A DNA stretch of 64,000 nucleotides. Source: Achatina immaculata. Taxonomy: Eukaryota > Mollusca > Gastropoda > Stylommatophora > Achatinidae. Below the pieces are notes generated by a model that worked only from the letters and a program-made list of their open reading frames with translations, was not told where the DNA came from and did not search any database. The stretch is from the NCBI GenBank assembly GCA_009760885.1, contig CM019701.1, forward strand, positions 17,894,975-17,958,974, written 5' to 3'. A program made the translations under genes and the position numbers. Positions 12,946 through 22,829 of this stretch are shown here, piece by piece; position 1 is the stretch's first letter; every line of letters starts with the position of its first letter.

Positions 12946-14432
12946 ATGGCTACTAAATGCAAAAGTACTGATCTGGATTTGAACAGTAAAATGGATATTC
13001 TAAAGCAAGTTATTAAAAAAGTTACAATGAAGGACATAGCAGATAAATTTGAAACTGACGTTTCAATTGTATCGAAATTTGTTAAACACAGAGACAAAGT
13101 TGAACGAGACTTTCACTTGTTTTTAGTTAGGTCAAACTGTAAGCGAAGGCATGGAAGTTCCTACATGGATATTGAGTATGCTCTGCAGAAATGGTTCAGA
13201 CAGACACCTTCTGCACAGTTGTATGTATGCTGTTATATGCTAGTAGAAACAGCAGAATGTTTTGCGAAAGAAATGGATATGCCTGACTGTCAGTGTTCGA
13301 ACGGCTTTCTTGAATATTTTAAGAAATGCCACACCATAACATTTAAGGTCGCTTCAGATGAAGCGGCCCAAGTTAACACCGATGTCGTTAATGATTGGAT
13401 TTCTCACTTGCCAAAATTTCTGGACGCATACAGCCCAGATGACATTTTTAACATAGAGGAAACAGGCGTGTTTTATAAACTGCTACCGAACAGGACTATG
13501 CGCTTTAGTGATGAGAAGTGCCACGGTGGCAAACGTTTTAAAGATCGCTTAACAGCTGTCACGTGCTGTAACACGTCTGGCACAGAGAAGACTTCGCTCT
13601 TTGTTATTGAAAAGTCAAGAAATCTGGGTGCTTCAAGAACGTAAAGAGCCTGCCTGTCAATTACAAGGCCAACCAGCGTGCTTGGATGACAAGTGAACTG
13701 TTAGAGGACTGGGTCATTTCTTTCGACAACAAAATGAACCTAATGAATAGAAAAGTTTTGTTGTTCGTTGACAACTGTCCGGCACACACTGACGTCACCA
13801 ATCTGATGGCTACAAAGCTTATTTTCCTGCCACCTAACATAACCAGCGTGCTGCAGCCTTGCGACCAAGGTATCATTTACGCCTTCAAGCAACAGTACAA
13901 AAAGCGAATAGTGCATCATGTGCTGCATGCTGTGGAACAAAAGGGTGTCGCCAAAATCGACATCAAGATAGCGATTAATTTTATGCATGCCGCATTGAAT
14001 AGCGTCAGTCTGTGAACTGCTTTCGTAAATCGCAGTTTACTTTTTTGCCCGAGCCAGTGATCAATAAAAATTCCGGCGATATTTGTGACATTCCCCTGTA
14101 CTTGATCGCAGATGAAGATTGGGCAGTAATCTCTGATGGAAGTGTCACGTTTGATCATTTCGTTTGAGCTGATGACGGCTTGCTATCAACGGAAAAGTAC
14201 TCAATCGAAGAGATTGTCGCTAGCTGCATTAAAAGCAAGGTATACAGCGACGCCGAGGACAGTGCTGATGACGTCAGTGAGTCCATGGACCAGAAGTCCA
14301 CCAAAACTGTTTCTTACGCTCAGTCTGTAAGCTCGTTCGAGACTGTGCGATCGTTCATTTACAGTATGCCTGACATGACACAAGACGTTTTTAGTGCTGT
14401 GTCGTGTTTACATGACTTTTTTTTTAATTAAT
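12946..14432 (+). pseudogene. Tigger/pogo (CENP-B/jerky-like) transposase, broken
   Basis: The start MATKCKST at 12946 leads into a CENP-B-type N-terminal helix-turn-helix (KMDILKQVIKK..MKDIADKF) and a second DNA-binding domain (residues ~60-130). The DDE domain follows. Its first acidic site reads FNIEETGVFYKLLPNRT, where the family normally has DETG, so Asp is replaced by Glu. A one-base frameshift near 13628 moves the rest (VDNCPAH, then TSVLQPCDQGI, carrying the second and third acidic residues) into another frame. A deletion with a stop at 14013-14015 and a stop near 14166 precede an acidic C-terminal tail ending at 14432. It is not functional as read. Such genes are also domesticated in animals, but the breaks argue against that here. 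Confidence 0.85.
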
Positions 14433-14445
14433 AAACCAGTTATCA

Positions 14446-14795
14446 CGACACACAGCAAAATCACGACACACCTCAAAATCACGACACACCTCAAAATTAC
14501 GACACAGCGCAAAATTACGACACACCTCAAAATCACAACACACCTCAAAATCACGACACAGCGCAAAATTACGACACAGCGCAAAATCACGACACATCGC
14601 AAAATCACGACACACCTCAAAATCAGGACACACCTCAAAATCACGACACACAGCAAAATCACGACACACAGCAAAATCACGACACACCTCAAAATCACGA
14701 CACACCTCAAAATCACGACACAGCGCAAAATCACGACACACCTCAAAATTACGACACACAGCAAAATCACGACACACAGCAAAATCACGCATTTT
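14446..14795. repeat. 18-bp minisatellite inside the Tigger-like element
   Basis: About 19 units of cacgacacacctcaaaat with the variants cacagc, cagcgc and catcgc. It begins right after the transposase tail. Several frames remain open on both strands because 18 is a multiple of 3; they are not genes. Confidence 0.95.
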
Positions 14796-15071
14796 TGAAG
14801 TAGTACTGCGGACAAGTCAGATGCTGCTTAATTATAGTGTTTTCTATATTGTAAGACTAAGACTTACTGTATTTTGTGATTAATATTTGTTTGTGACTAA
14901 CATATTTTGTGATTAGTAAATATTGTGTCCGATGATGATAACTTTCTGTTATGTGTTTAATGTAGCAAATGTGGGACGGACGAGCACACACACTTGCCCA
15001 GTTAAAGCCTTTCCAACGGACTCCCGTTTATGTCAAGTCCGCTTATTGTCATCACATTTTGACGGTCCCGA

Positions 15072-15098
15072 CGATGTGACATTAAATGGGTTCGACTG
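15072..15098 (-). repeat. Right terminal inverted repeat of the Tigger-like element
   Basis: This is the mate of 12425-12451 and ends in gactg, followed by the TA duplication. Confidence 0.85.
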
Positions 15099-15425
15099 TA
15101 TATTGTGTCACACTTCCCCACTTATTTACTGTCATTTCTATTGTGTCATATTTCCCTACTTGTTTACTGTCATTTCTATTGTGTCATATTTCCCTACTTG
15201 TTTACTGTCATTTCTATTGTGTCACACTTCCCCACTTGTTTACTGTCATTTCTATTGTGTCACACTTCCCCACTTGTTTACTGTCACTTATATTGTATCA
15301 CACTTCCCTACTTGTTTACTGTCATTTCTATTGTGTCACACTTCCCTACTTGTTTATTGTCCACTATATTGTGTCGCATTTCCCCATTTGTTTACTGTCA
15401 CCTATATTGTGTCACACTTCCCCAT
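15099..15425. repeat. 38-bp tandem repeat, right half (about 8.5 units)
   Basis: Same 38-bp unit as 11853-12424, but dominated by the variants catttctattgtg and cttccccacttg, whereas the left half is mostly cttatactgtg and cttcctcgcttg. The two sides were homogenised separately or come from different parts of the array. Confidence 0.93.
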
Positions 15426-15564
15426 TCCGAAAAGTCCGAACTTGCAGGTTGGCAGCCATATCCTTAAGTATAATCAGGATTTGGTTCCCATCTTTCTAGC
15501 TAGTCCATGTCTGACTTTCTATTACATGTGTACGGTGCTGATTACTCTGACAATTCTACTACAC
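15426..15564. other. Unassigned spacer
   Basis: No repeat or coding signal is seen between the 38-bp array and the truncated start of the family-B RTE. Confidence 0.5.
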
Positions 15565-15671
15565 ATCAGGGGTGCATATTGTCGTCTTACTTATTTAACT
15601 TGTATACTGAAAATATAATGAGGAAAGTTAGAGAAGATGTAGACAAAGAATATTACAATACCATAACAATT

Positions 15672-16255
15672 CTTACATCTTACATCATTTCCGTGCCGTT
15701 AAACGTTGCATAGGGCTGGCATAGTTGTTTACCAAGTTAAACGTCACATAGGGCTAGCATAGTTGTTTGCCAAGTTAAACATCACATAGGGCTAGCATAG
15801 TTGTTTGCCAAGTTAAACGTCACATAGGGCTAGCATAGTTGTTTGCCAAGTTAAACGTCACATAGGGCTAGCATAGTTGTTTGCCAAGTTAAACGTCACA
15901 TAGGGCTAGCATAGTTGTTTGCCAATATTTCCTGGTCTCGCCAAGACTTTCAACATCATCAAGGGATGTTATGCCCACTAAACTGGCTTCTCTTAACAAT
16001 GTCCTATTTAGAGTTTCACGTGGTCGACCTCATTTTCTTCGGCCTGTTGAGTTCCATTTGATAGCTTGTTTTGGTATTCTCTGGTTGTTTCTTCTCATCA
16101 CATGGCCTACATATGTTCATCTTCTTTTTCTGATCACCCATGAGACAGGTTGTTGTTTGCTCATCTGTCTTATCTCTGCGTTGTTCTTGAATTCGTTCCA
16201 CTTTATATCAAGTACTTTCCTTAGGCATTTGTTTTCAAAAGAGTCTAATTTCTTG
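15672..16255 (-). mobile_element. Family-A RTE fragment inserted in B3, with 12-bp TSD
   Basis: A minus-strand, 5'-truncated 3' end of family A. The direct repeat accataacaatt at 15660-15671 and 16256-16267 is the TSD. The 3' terminal segment (ttaaacgtcacataggg..) has been amplified about six-fold at 15701-15932. Joining the two flanks restores the family-B order (TIT.. then VGGYEISEIRYADD). Confidence 0.88.
15701..15932. repeat. 38-bp minisatellite made from an RTE 3' end, about 6 units
   Basis: The unit gttaaacgtcacatagggct, then agcatagttgtttgccaa, is the complement of the last coding codons plus first UTR bases of family A (compare 940-985 and 35375-35412). Units differ by one or two bases only. 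Confidence 0.9.
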
Positions 16256-16988
16256 ACCATAACAATTGGAGGTTATGAAATATCAGAGATTAGATATGCT
16301 GATGACAAAGTATTACTGTCCACAACACAAAAAGGAAAGGAAAACTAATTATGTCAGTCCGTAAGAACAGCGCAGAGCAAAACCTTTATATCAATGCAAA
16401 GAAAAATAAACTGATGATACCTGACAAAATAAATAAGACACCTGAAATATGTATCAATGAGGAAAAATTGGAAGAAGTTGAGAGTTTTGAATATATTGGA
16501 TCACTGCTAACTAATAATGGAGATGCAATGAGGGGTATTAAAAGGAGGACATCTATCGCTCTTCAGAAAGTAAAACAACTAAAGAAGCCGTGGAGAAGAA
16601 CAGACAGAACTACAAAAATAAGATTTTTAAGGGCATGCATCTTTCCCATCTCAACATATGCATGTGAGACCTGGACACTTAACAAAACAGCTGAGAAACA
16701 CACAAATGCCTTTGAATGTAAATGCTACAGAAGAGTCCATCAAATATCATGGACACGAAAAAAAGAACAAATATATCCATACTACAAGAACTTAATATTG
16801 AAGAAGACTGGCTAGTAAAGACTGGCTAGAGAAAACAGAAATATTTTGTACATTTTAAACGTCATGATAATTTAGAGAAGACCGTTTTGGAAGGGTACAT
16901 AATGGAAAAAAAGAAAGAGAGGAAGACCAAGGCGAAGATGGCTGCGAGACATTGTTGATGATCTGCGAATTGACGCATCAGCAGCAAC

Positions 16989-17140
16989 CGAGAGGACTAC
17001 AGGAAAGCTGTTAGGGAGGACTACAGGAGAGCTGTTAGGGAGGACTACAGGAGAGCTGTTAGGGAGGACTACAGGAGAGGTGTTAGGGAGGACTACAGGA
17101 GAGGTGTTAGGGAGGACTACAGGAGAGCTGTTAGGGAGGC
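16989..17140. repeat. 24-bp in-frame repeat in the RT C-terminus
   Basis: About six copies of gaggactacaggagagctg+ttagg, each encoding REDYRRAV. In other family-B copies the corresponding stretch occurs once (HNREAYRSAVWEAKFRKG). It is a coding-frame expansion inside a dead LINE. Confidence 0.9.
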
Positions 17141-17189
17141 AAAGCTCCGCGAGGGACATGCAAATAACTGACTGACTGAATGACTGACA

Positions 17190-17939
17190 CACTACACACA
17201 CACTACATACATATACTAGCCGCCATTAGAAACGCACCGATTTTTCTTTTTGTGAGGAATGTAAGTAATTGTACTAAATTTAAAATACATCAAAGCACTG
17301 ATTTCACATTTGTTATCCATTTACTGAGATAAACTTGCTGTATTCTTAAATATGACACAATTCAGAAGCGTCTCATAAACAGTTATCTACACTTGGTGTA
17401 AAAGCAAAATTCACACTCACTCACCGTCATGAAGCGCAGCCATATCGTGTATCTCCCCACTGAAGTTTCGATGCAGTCTTGTCATGGACGTCTCATGCTG
17501 TCACCGAGTGCCAGATGTGCAGCTGTCTGTGTTTCTATCTGGAAGCGGTTGTGGAGATGTATCGGTGGTATCTGGTGATTCTGAGCTAGTGTTGTTACAC
17601 GAGGTTGACCTGGCCAGGGACGGTCAGTGGTGCGACCTGTTTCCTGGAATCGCTGGTTCAGCCTCAGTCAGATGGTCACAATGGAAGTGTCTGGTAGCAC
17701 TTCTGATCATCATCCCACTGCTAAGCACACCAACAGCTTGCCATCACTCTTGTGATAACAATCTAGGCATTGACAGACTTCCTTTCGATGGAAACATGAT
17801 GGCCTTTTACTTTAAACTTGCCAAATGCGTGTGTCAAATTTCAAATCACGTGACTTCTAATAAGGCCATAAATTTTAAAAAAAGTGATTTGTACGTCCTG
17901 CACGCCAAATTTAAAGAAAACATCACATGGTCAGGAATA
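17190..17939. other. Unassigned; one 184-codon open frame of doubtful meaning
   Basis: A plus-strand frame opens at 17484 and runs into the 26-bp array, ending at 18038. Its body (residues 1-150) has one hydrophobic stretch (LVALLIIIPLLS) but no family motif I recognise, and the last 30 residues are array-encoded. It could be a degenerate transposon flank or chance. I make no gene call. Confidence 0.4.
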
Positions 17940-18250
17940 TGTCATTACAGTAACTGTCAGGAAAATGTCATTACATTAACTGCCAATTGCCAGGAAAATG
18001 TCATTACATTAACTGCCAGGAAAATGTCAATACATTAACTGCCAGGAAAATATCATTACATTAACTGCCAGGAAAATGTCAATACATTAACTGCCAGGAA
18101 AATGGCAATACATTAACTGCCAGGAAAATGTCATTACATTAACTGCCAGGAAAATGTCATTACATTAACTGCCAGGAAAATGTCAATGCATTAACTGCCA
18201 GGAAAATTTCAATGCATTAACTGCCAGGAAAATGCCATTACATTAACTGC
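17940..18250. repeat. 26-bp tandem repeat, about 12 units
   Basis: The unit is ctgccaggaaaatgtcatta+cattaa, with the variants tcaata, tcaatg and gccatt. It is compact and lightly diverged. Confidence 0.93.
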
Positions 18251-18555
18251 TACACTTGCACGCTTTGGAGCTTGAAAACTGCTGACGTATTTAAAGATTA
18301 TATTTGCTGCCACAAGTGACAGAAATTCCCACATATAAATTAAAAATGGCAAACAAAAATAATACCAATGTAGAAATGTTAGAAGCTTCAGAAGTATGAA
18401 GTGTATGGACAAGATGACATACCATTATAATGGCATATACAACTCAGGATAACTATCTCAGGATTTGCGGACAGAAATCAAAATGGACTGACTTTATCAC
18501 TTAAGTTTAATAAGCTACGTAACAAAGATATTGCTGACGGTCATTCATGAGAGGA
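18251..18555. other. Unassigned spacer
   Basis: AT-rich DNA between the 26-bp array and the family-E LINE. No repeat or coding signal was recognised. Confidence 0.5.
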
Positions 18556-19835
18556 GCAGACACAAAATAAATATGTAAAACAGTGATCGCATTTAGATTT
18601 CAAAACTATATTGAGGCAAAGATAAAAATGAAAATAGCAGATGAACAGTTTGGATTTGTTGAAGGAAAGGGAACACACAATGCCATTTATGCTTTACGAA
18701 CTCTAACAGTAAGAGCTTTAGAAGTACAGAAAGATCTCTACTTATGCTTCATTGATTACACCAAGGCATTCGACAAGGTGAAACATAATGAAATTATTAA
18801 AATGCTTGAAGACATCAATATAGACGGCAAAGACCTGAGGATTGTAAAACATCTATACTGGCAGCAAGAAGCAGCAGTTCGAGTTGAAAATAGAACTGGA
18901 AAATATCAACCGATAAAACAAAGGGTGCGACAAGGATGTGTACTATCTCCAGACCTTTTTTCTCTGTACAGCGAGAATATTCTAAGAACGATCATCATAG
19001 AATCAGGCATAAAAATTGGAGGATACAATATTAACAACCTTCGGTATGCTGACGACACAATACTGATAGGTGAGAACCAACAAAACCTACAAAATCTCTT
19101 GGATAAAGTGGCCAAAGAAAGTGAACAGAAAAGCCTTACTTTGAACATCAAAAAGACAGAGACTATGGTTATATCTAAGAAACAGAATCCACCAGCATGC
19201 AGTATTAAATTAAACGGAACTATTCTAAACCAGGTGCAGAAATTCAAATACCTTGTAGCAGTAATAACTTCAGATGGGAAATGCAGAAAAGAAATTAGGA
19301 ACAGAATAGGCCAAGCAAAGACTGCATTTCAGAGAATGAGAAACATATAATCCAACACATCCTTATCAATGAATGTTAGAAAACGATTCCTAAAATGCTA
19401 TATTGAACCTGTCTTGTTATATGGAAGTGAATCATGGACAAAAATCTGCACAAAAATCATTGGAAGCAGCAGAAATGTGGTTTATGAGAAGAATGTTGCG
19501 AATCCCCTGGACAGCACAAATAACTAATGAAGAATGTATGAGAAGAGCTGGAGAGACAAAAATTCTTGTAAAAATATAAGAGAGAGACAATATACTTTCA
19601 TTGGACATGCAATGAGAAGAGGGGGCATTGAAAATATCATAACAACAGGAAAAATAGAAGGAAGAAGATCAAGAGGAAGAGCAAGAGAAATGATACTGGA
19701 CAGTCTGACGGGATGTTGTGAGAGGAGATCACCAACTGAGCTGATGGCCTGCATGAAGGATCGGGTACTCTGGAGAAGCATAATAGCCAACGCCAGTCGG
19801 CACGGCACCTGATGATGAATGAGGCAAAGAAAGTT
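18556..19835 (+). mobile_element. BovB-like RTE LINE, family E (5' truncated)
   Basis: A plus-strand RTE fragment with most of RT and the C-terminal domain. It ends in a short TGATGATGAATGA tail just after the stop, as BovB-type RTEs do. A second, more decayed copy begins near 63236. No EN domain is present, so the copy is 5' truncated near 18556. Confidence 0.82.
18583..19812 (+). pseudogene. RT of family-E RTE
   Basis: One frame of 255 codons (18583-19350) covers RT fingers (QFGFVEGKGTHNAIYALRTL), the block CFIDYTKAFDKVKH, RQGCVLSPDLFSLYSENI, and the catalytic NLRYADDTILI, followed by thumb (YLVAVITSDGKCRKEIRNRI). A frameshift near 19350 moves YGSESWTK to another frame, and the C-terminus (FIGHAMRRGG..GKIEGRRSRGRAREMILD) occupies 19534-19812. 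The YADD catalytic box is intact, but the protein is in pieces and lacks EN, so it cannot mobilise itself. Confidence 0.85.
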
Positions 19836-20282
19836 ATGTTCTGTATGAAGATGATAAATAAGAAACATATGGAAGTGAAAAAAAGACATGTATGCCTTAT
19901 AAACAACACTACGACTTGATAGGGTAGGATGTGGACAAGCAGTAGAATACTAGAAACAGATCTATTTATATAGTAAACATTTCACAACAGCAAACATTTT
20001 TGTATTGGGTTATAGATTTAATAATGACTATTCAAACCTCAATGAATGGGGGGGGGGGGGGGGGAAGGGAGGAGCTGGAGTCGTTGTACTTTAGATTCTG
20101 TTCGTGCGTGAAAGTGTAAAGGTCAAGTTGAGCGGTTTTGTCTTACGTTATTTGAGAGGGCGTGAGTATGTGAAGAAAAAGCGTGGAGCTCAAGAAGTTT
20201 CATTCTTGGCCACACTTGAATGTTTTGATGGAAGGCTACTCAAGGTCAGACTGGTCAGTTGTTAGATTCTTTTATAGAGGAA
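19836..20282. other. Unassigned; contains an 18-G run
   Basis: No coding signal. A run of about 18 G lies at 20047-20064 on the plus strand. Confidence 0.5.
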
Positions 20283-20292
20283 GTGGGGAGAC

Positions 20293-20323
<31 letters not shown>

Positions 20324-20395
20324 TAGAGAGAGGAGAGAGAGGAGAGAAAGGAGAGAGAGAGGAGAAAGAGAGAGAGAGAGAGAGAGGAAAGAGAG
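20283..20395. repeat. (GA)n microsatellite
   Basis: Imperfect GAGA tract with occasional C and A interruptions. Confidence 0.95.
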
Positions 20396-20448
20396 TTAAT
20401 TTTTTACTAGACAGAACAGCTTCAAATCGTTCTTTTTCACTTTTGACA

Positions 20449-20615
20449 CAATATATTATTTAGTATAGACAAAAATTAGACAAACTCAGACTACAGAAAT
20501 GAATATATTATTTAGTATACACAAAAATTAGACAAACTCAGACTACAGAAATGAATATATTATTTAGTATAGACAAAAATTAGACAAACTCAGACTACAG
20601 AAATGAATATATTAT
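20449..20615. repeat. 52-bp tandem repeat, 3 units
   Basis: atatattatttagtatagac recurs at 20451, 20503 and 20555, with a partial copy at 20607. Units are nearly identical. Confidence 0.9.
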
Positions 20616-20765
20616 TAGTATGTGATGTCATGTCATTTTTGTCATTGTACACGGATGTTGAAGTATTACTTTCCTAACAAATATGATCTTATTTATAACA
20701 GGGATGATATTATTTATAACATATATGTTATTGATAACAGATATCGCATTTACAACAGTGATGAT

Positions 20766-20912
20766 CTTAAGAGGACATTGTTAAGAGAAACCAGTTTAGT
20801 GGCCATAACATCCCTTGATGAAGTTGAAAAACTCGCCGAATACAGAAAAACTTGGCAAACAACTATGCGAGCCCTATGTGACGTTTAACGGCACTGTAAG
20901 GATGTAAGATGT
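20766..20912 (+). mobile_element. Family-A RTE 3' end fragment
   Basis: It encodes LKRTLLRETSLVAITSLDEV, then EKLAEYRKTWQTT and the C-terminal MRALCDV stop (20886-20888), followed by the family 3' end (gtttaacggcac, aaggatgtaagatgtaaga). The tail passes without a break into the minisatellite chain starting gacaaggtctaagattt. Confidence 0.85.
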
Positions 20913-21129
20913 AAGAGACAAGGTCTAAGATTTATGTTCTTCTATGAGACAAGATCTAAGACTTACATGGTTGTATGTGTGTGACAAGTTCTAATCTAAG
21001 ATTTATGTTGTTGTATGTGTGAGACAAGGTCAAATATGTCTGTTGTTGTCAGTGTGAGATAAGGTCTAAGATTTAAGTTGATGTATGTATGAGACACGGT
21101 CTAAGATTTAAGTTGATGTATGTGTGAGA
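20913..21129. repeat. Degenerate start of the minisatellite chain
   Basis: Irregular units of about 40-47 bp built on gagacaaggtctaagattta and tgttgtatgtgt. This core is shared, in modified form, by the arrays downstream. Confidence 0.8.
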
Positions 21130-21540
21130 TAAGGTCTAAGATTTATGCTGTTGCAAATGTGAGAAAATGTCTGAGATTTGTATTGTATGTATGAGACAAG
21201 ATTTATGCTGTTGCAAATGTGAGAAAATGTCTGAGATTTGTATTGTATGTATGAGACAAGATTTATGCTGTTGCAAATGTGAGAAAATGTCTGAGATTTG
21301 TATTGTATGTATGAGACAAGATTTATGCTGTTGCAAATGTGAGAAAATGTCTGAGATTTGTATTGTATGTATGAGACAAGATTTATGCTGTTGCAAATGT
21401 GAGAAAATGTCTGAGATTTGTATTGTATGTATGAGACAAGATTTATGCTGTTGCAAATGTGAAAAAATGTCTGAGATTTGTATTGTATGTATGAGACAAG
21501 ATTTATGCTGTTGCAAATGTGAGAAAAGGTTTGAGATTTA
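21130..21540. repeat. 60-bp tandem repeat, about 6.5 units
   Basis: Nearly identical units containing tttatgctgttgcaaatgtg and ctgagatttgtattgtatgt. The length is a multiple of 3, so a Cys-rich 20-residue repeat frame (SEICIVCMRQDLCCCKCEKM) stays open at 21167-21592. There is no gene context for it. Confidence 0.95.
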
Positions 21541-21589
21541 TATTGTGGTATGTATGAGACATGGTCTAAGATTTATTTCATTGTATATG

Positions 21590-22530
21590 TGAGACAAGTA
21601 TCTTACATTACAAGATCTCTGTTGTTGTTTGTGTGAGACAAGTATCTTACATTACAAGATCTCTGTTGTTGTTTGTGTGAGACAAGTATCTTACATTACA
21701 AGATCTCTGTTGTTGTTTGTGTGAGACAAGTATCTTACATTACAAGATCTCTGTTGTTGTTTGTGTGAGACAAGTATCTTACATTACAAGATCTCTGTTG
21801 TTGTTTGTGTGAGACAAGTATCTTACATTACAAGATCTCTGTTGTTGTTTGTGTGAGACAAGTATCTTACATTACAAGATCTCTGTTGTTGTTTGTGTGA
21901 GACAAGTATCTTACATTACAAGATCTCTGTTGTTGTTTGTGTGAGACAAGTATCTTACATTACAAGATCTCTGTTGTTGTTTGTGTGAGACAAGTATCTT
22001 ACATTACAAGATCTCTGTTGTTGTTTGTGTGAGACAAGTATCTTACATTACAAGATCTCTGTTGTTGTTTGTGTGAGACAAGTATCTTACATTACAAGAT
22101 CTCTGTTGTTGTTTGTGTGAGACAAGTATCTTACATTACAAGATCTCTGTTGTTGTTTGTGTGAGACAAGTATCTTACATTACAAGATCTCTGTTGTTTG
22201 TGTGAGACAAGTATCTTACATTACAAGATCTCTGTTGTTGTTTGTGTGAGACAAGTATCTTACATTACAAGATCTCTGTTGTTGTTTGTGTGAGACAAGT
22301 ATCTTACATTACAAGATCTCTGTTGCTGTTTGTGTGAGACAAGTATCTTACATTACAAGATCTCTGTTGCTGTTTGTGTGAGACAAGTATCTTACATTAC
22401 AAGATCTCTGTTGTTGTTTGTGTGAGACAAGTATCTTACATTACAAGATCTCTGTTGTTGTTTGTGTGAGACAAGTATCTTACATTACAAGATCTCTGTT
22501 GTTGTTTGTGTGAGACAAGGTTTAAGATTT
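21590..22530. repeat. 44-bp tandem repeat, about 21 units
   Basis: The unit gagacaagtatcttacatta, then caagatctctgttgttgttt gtgt, is almost perfectly conserved across the array, with rare ttgctgttt variants and one 3-bp shorter unit near 22190. Strong homogenisation. Confidence 0.95.
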
Positions 22531-22829
22531 ATATTGTTGTAAATGTGAGAAAAAGTCTGAGATTAATGTTATATGTATGTATGAGTCAAAGTCTGCATTT
22601 CAATTGTTGGATCTGTAGGATAAGGTCTAAGATTTCTGTTATAGGAAACAAAGTCTTTGACCTAAGGTCCCGTATGCAGAGATAGGGTATAATTTACCAG
22701 GTGCTGGATGTGTGAAACCAGGTCTATAATTTGAGTTGTCAGATATGTTCTGATATGGATATGTGAAATGTTTGTAATGTGAGTTAGTGGATGTGTGAAC
22801 AAGATCTAAGGTTTGAGTTTTTGGATGAG
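22531..22829. repeat. Diverged minisatellite linker
   Basis: Isolated, imperfect copies of the gagacaaggtctaagattt core with variable spacing, bridging the 44-bp and 40-bp arrays. Confidence 0.6.

Larger units (their letters stand above)
12425..15098 (+). mobile_element. Tigger/pogo-like DNA transposon with both ends
   Basis: The left end cagtctaaccc (12425) and right end gggttcgactg (15098) are inverted copies. Over the terminal 27 bp, 24 positions pair. Both ends are followed by TA (12423-12424 and 15099-15100), the expected TA duplication of the Tc1/mariner/pogo superfamily, and CAGT termini are typical of Tigger/pogo. The element is about 2.67 kb, carries one broken transposase gene and an internal 18-bp minisatellite. 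It sits inside a 38-bp satellite whose two halves flank it. Confidence 0.88.
15565..17189 (+). mobile_element. RTE-like LINE family B, copy B3 (5' truncated, interrupted)
   Basis: Plus-strand RT starts at QGCILSSYLFNLYTENIMRKV (15565-15675), is broken by a 584-bp family-A insert, and resumes at 16256 with the palm block IRYADDKVLLSTTQ (YADD). It continues through YLxSLLTNNGD, TYACETWTLNKTAEKH and the C-terminal GRPRRRW-type basic block. Frameshifts occur near 16350 and 16810. A 24-bp in-frame minisatellite lies near the C-terminus, and the 3' tail is ACTG/AATG-type repeats at 17168-17189. The same family occurs at 28706-31591 and 39070-44955. Confidence 0.85.

Noticed and set aside
14394..14815. 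Overlapping frames on both strands (KITTHL and CVVILR repeats)
   Set aside because: 18-bp array artefacts within the Tigger-like element.
17484..18038. 184-codon frame as a host gene
   Set aside because: No family motif, ends inside a 26-bp array, no splice or start context; left unassigned.
21167..21592. 141-codon Cys-rich frame (repeat containing CCCKCEK)
   Set aside because: Product of a 60-bp array whose unit is a multiple of three and lacks stops; no flanking gene structure.
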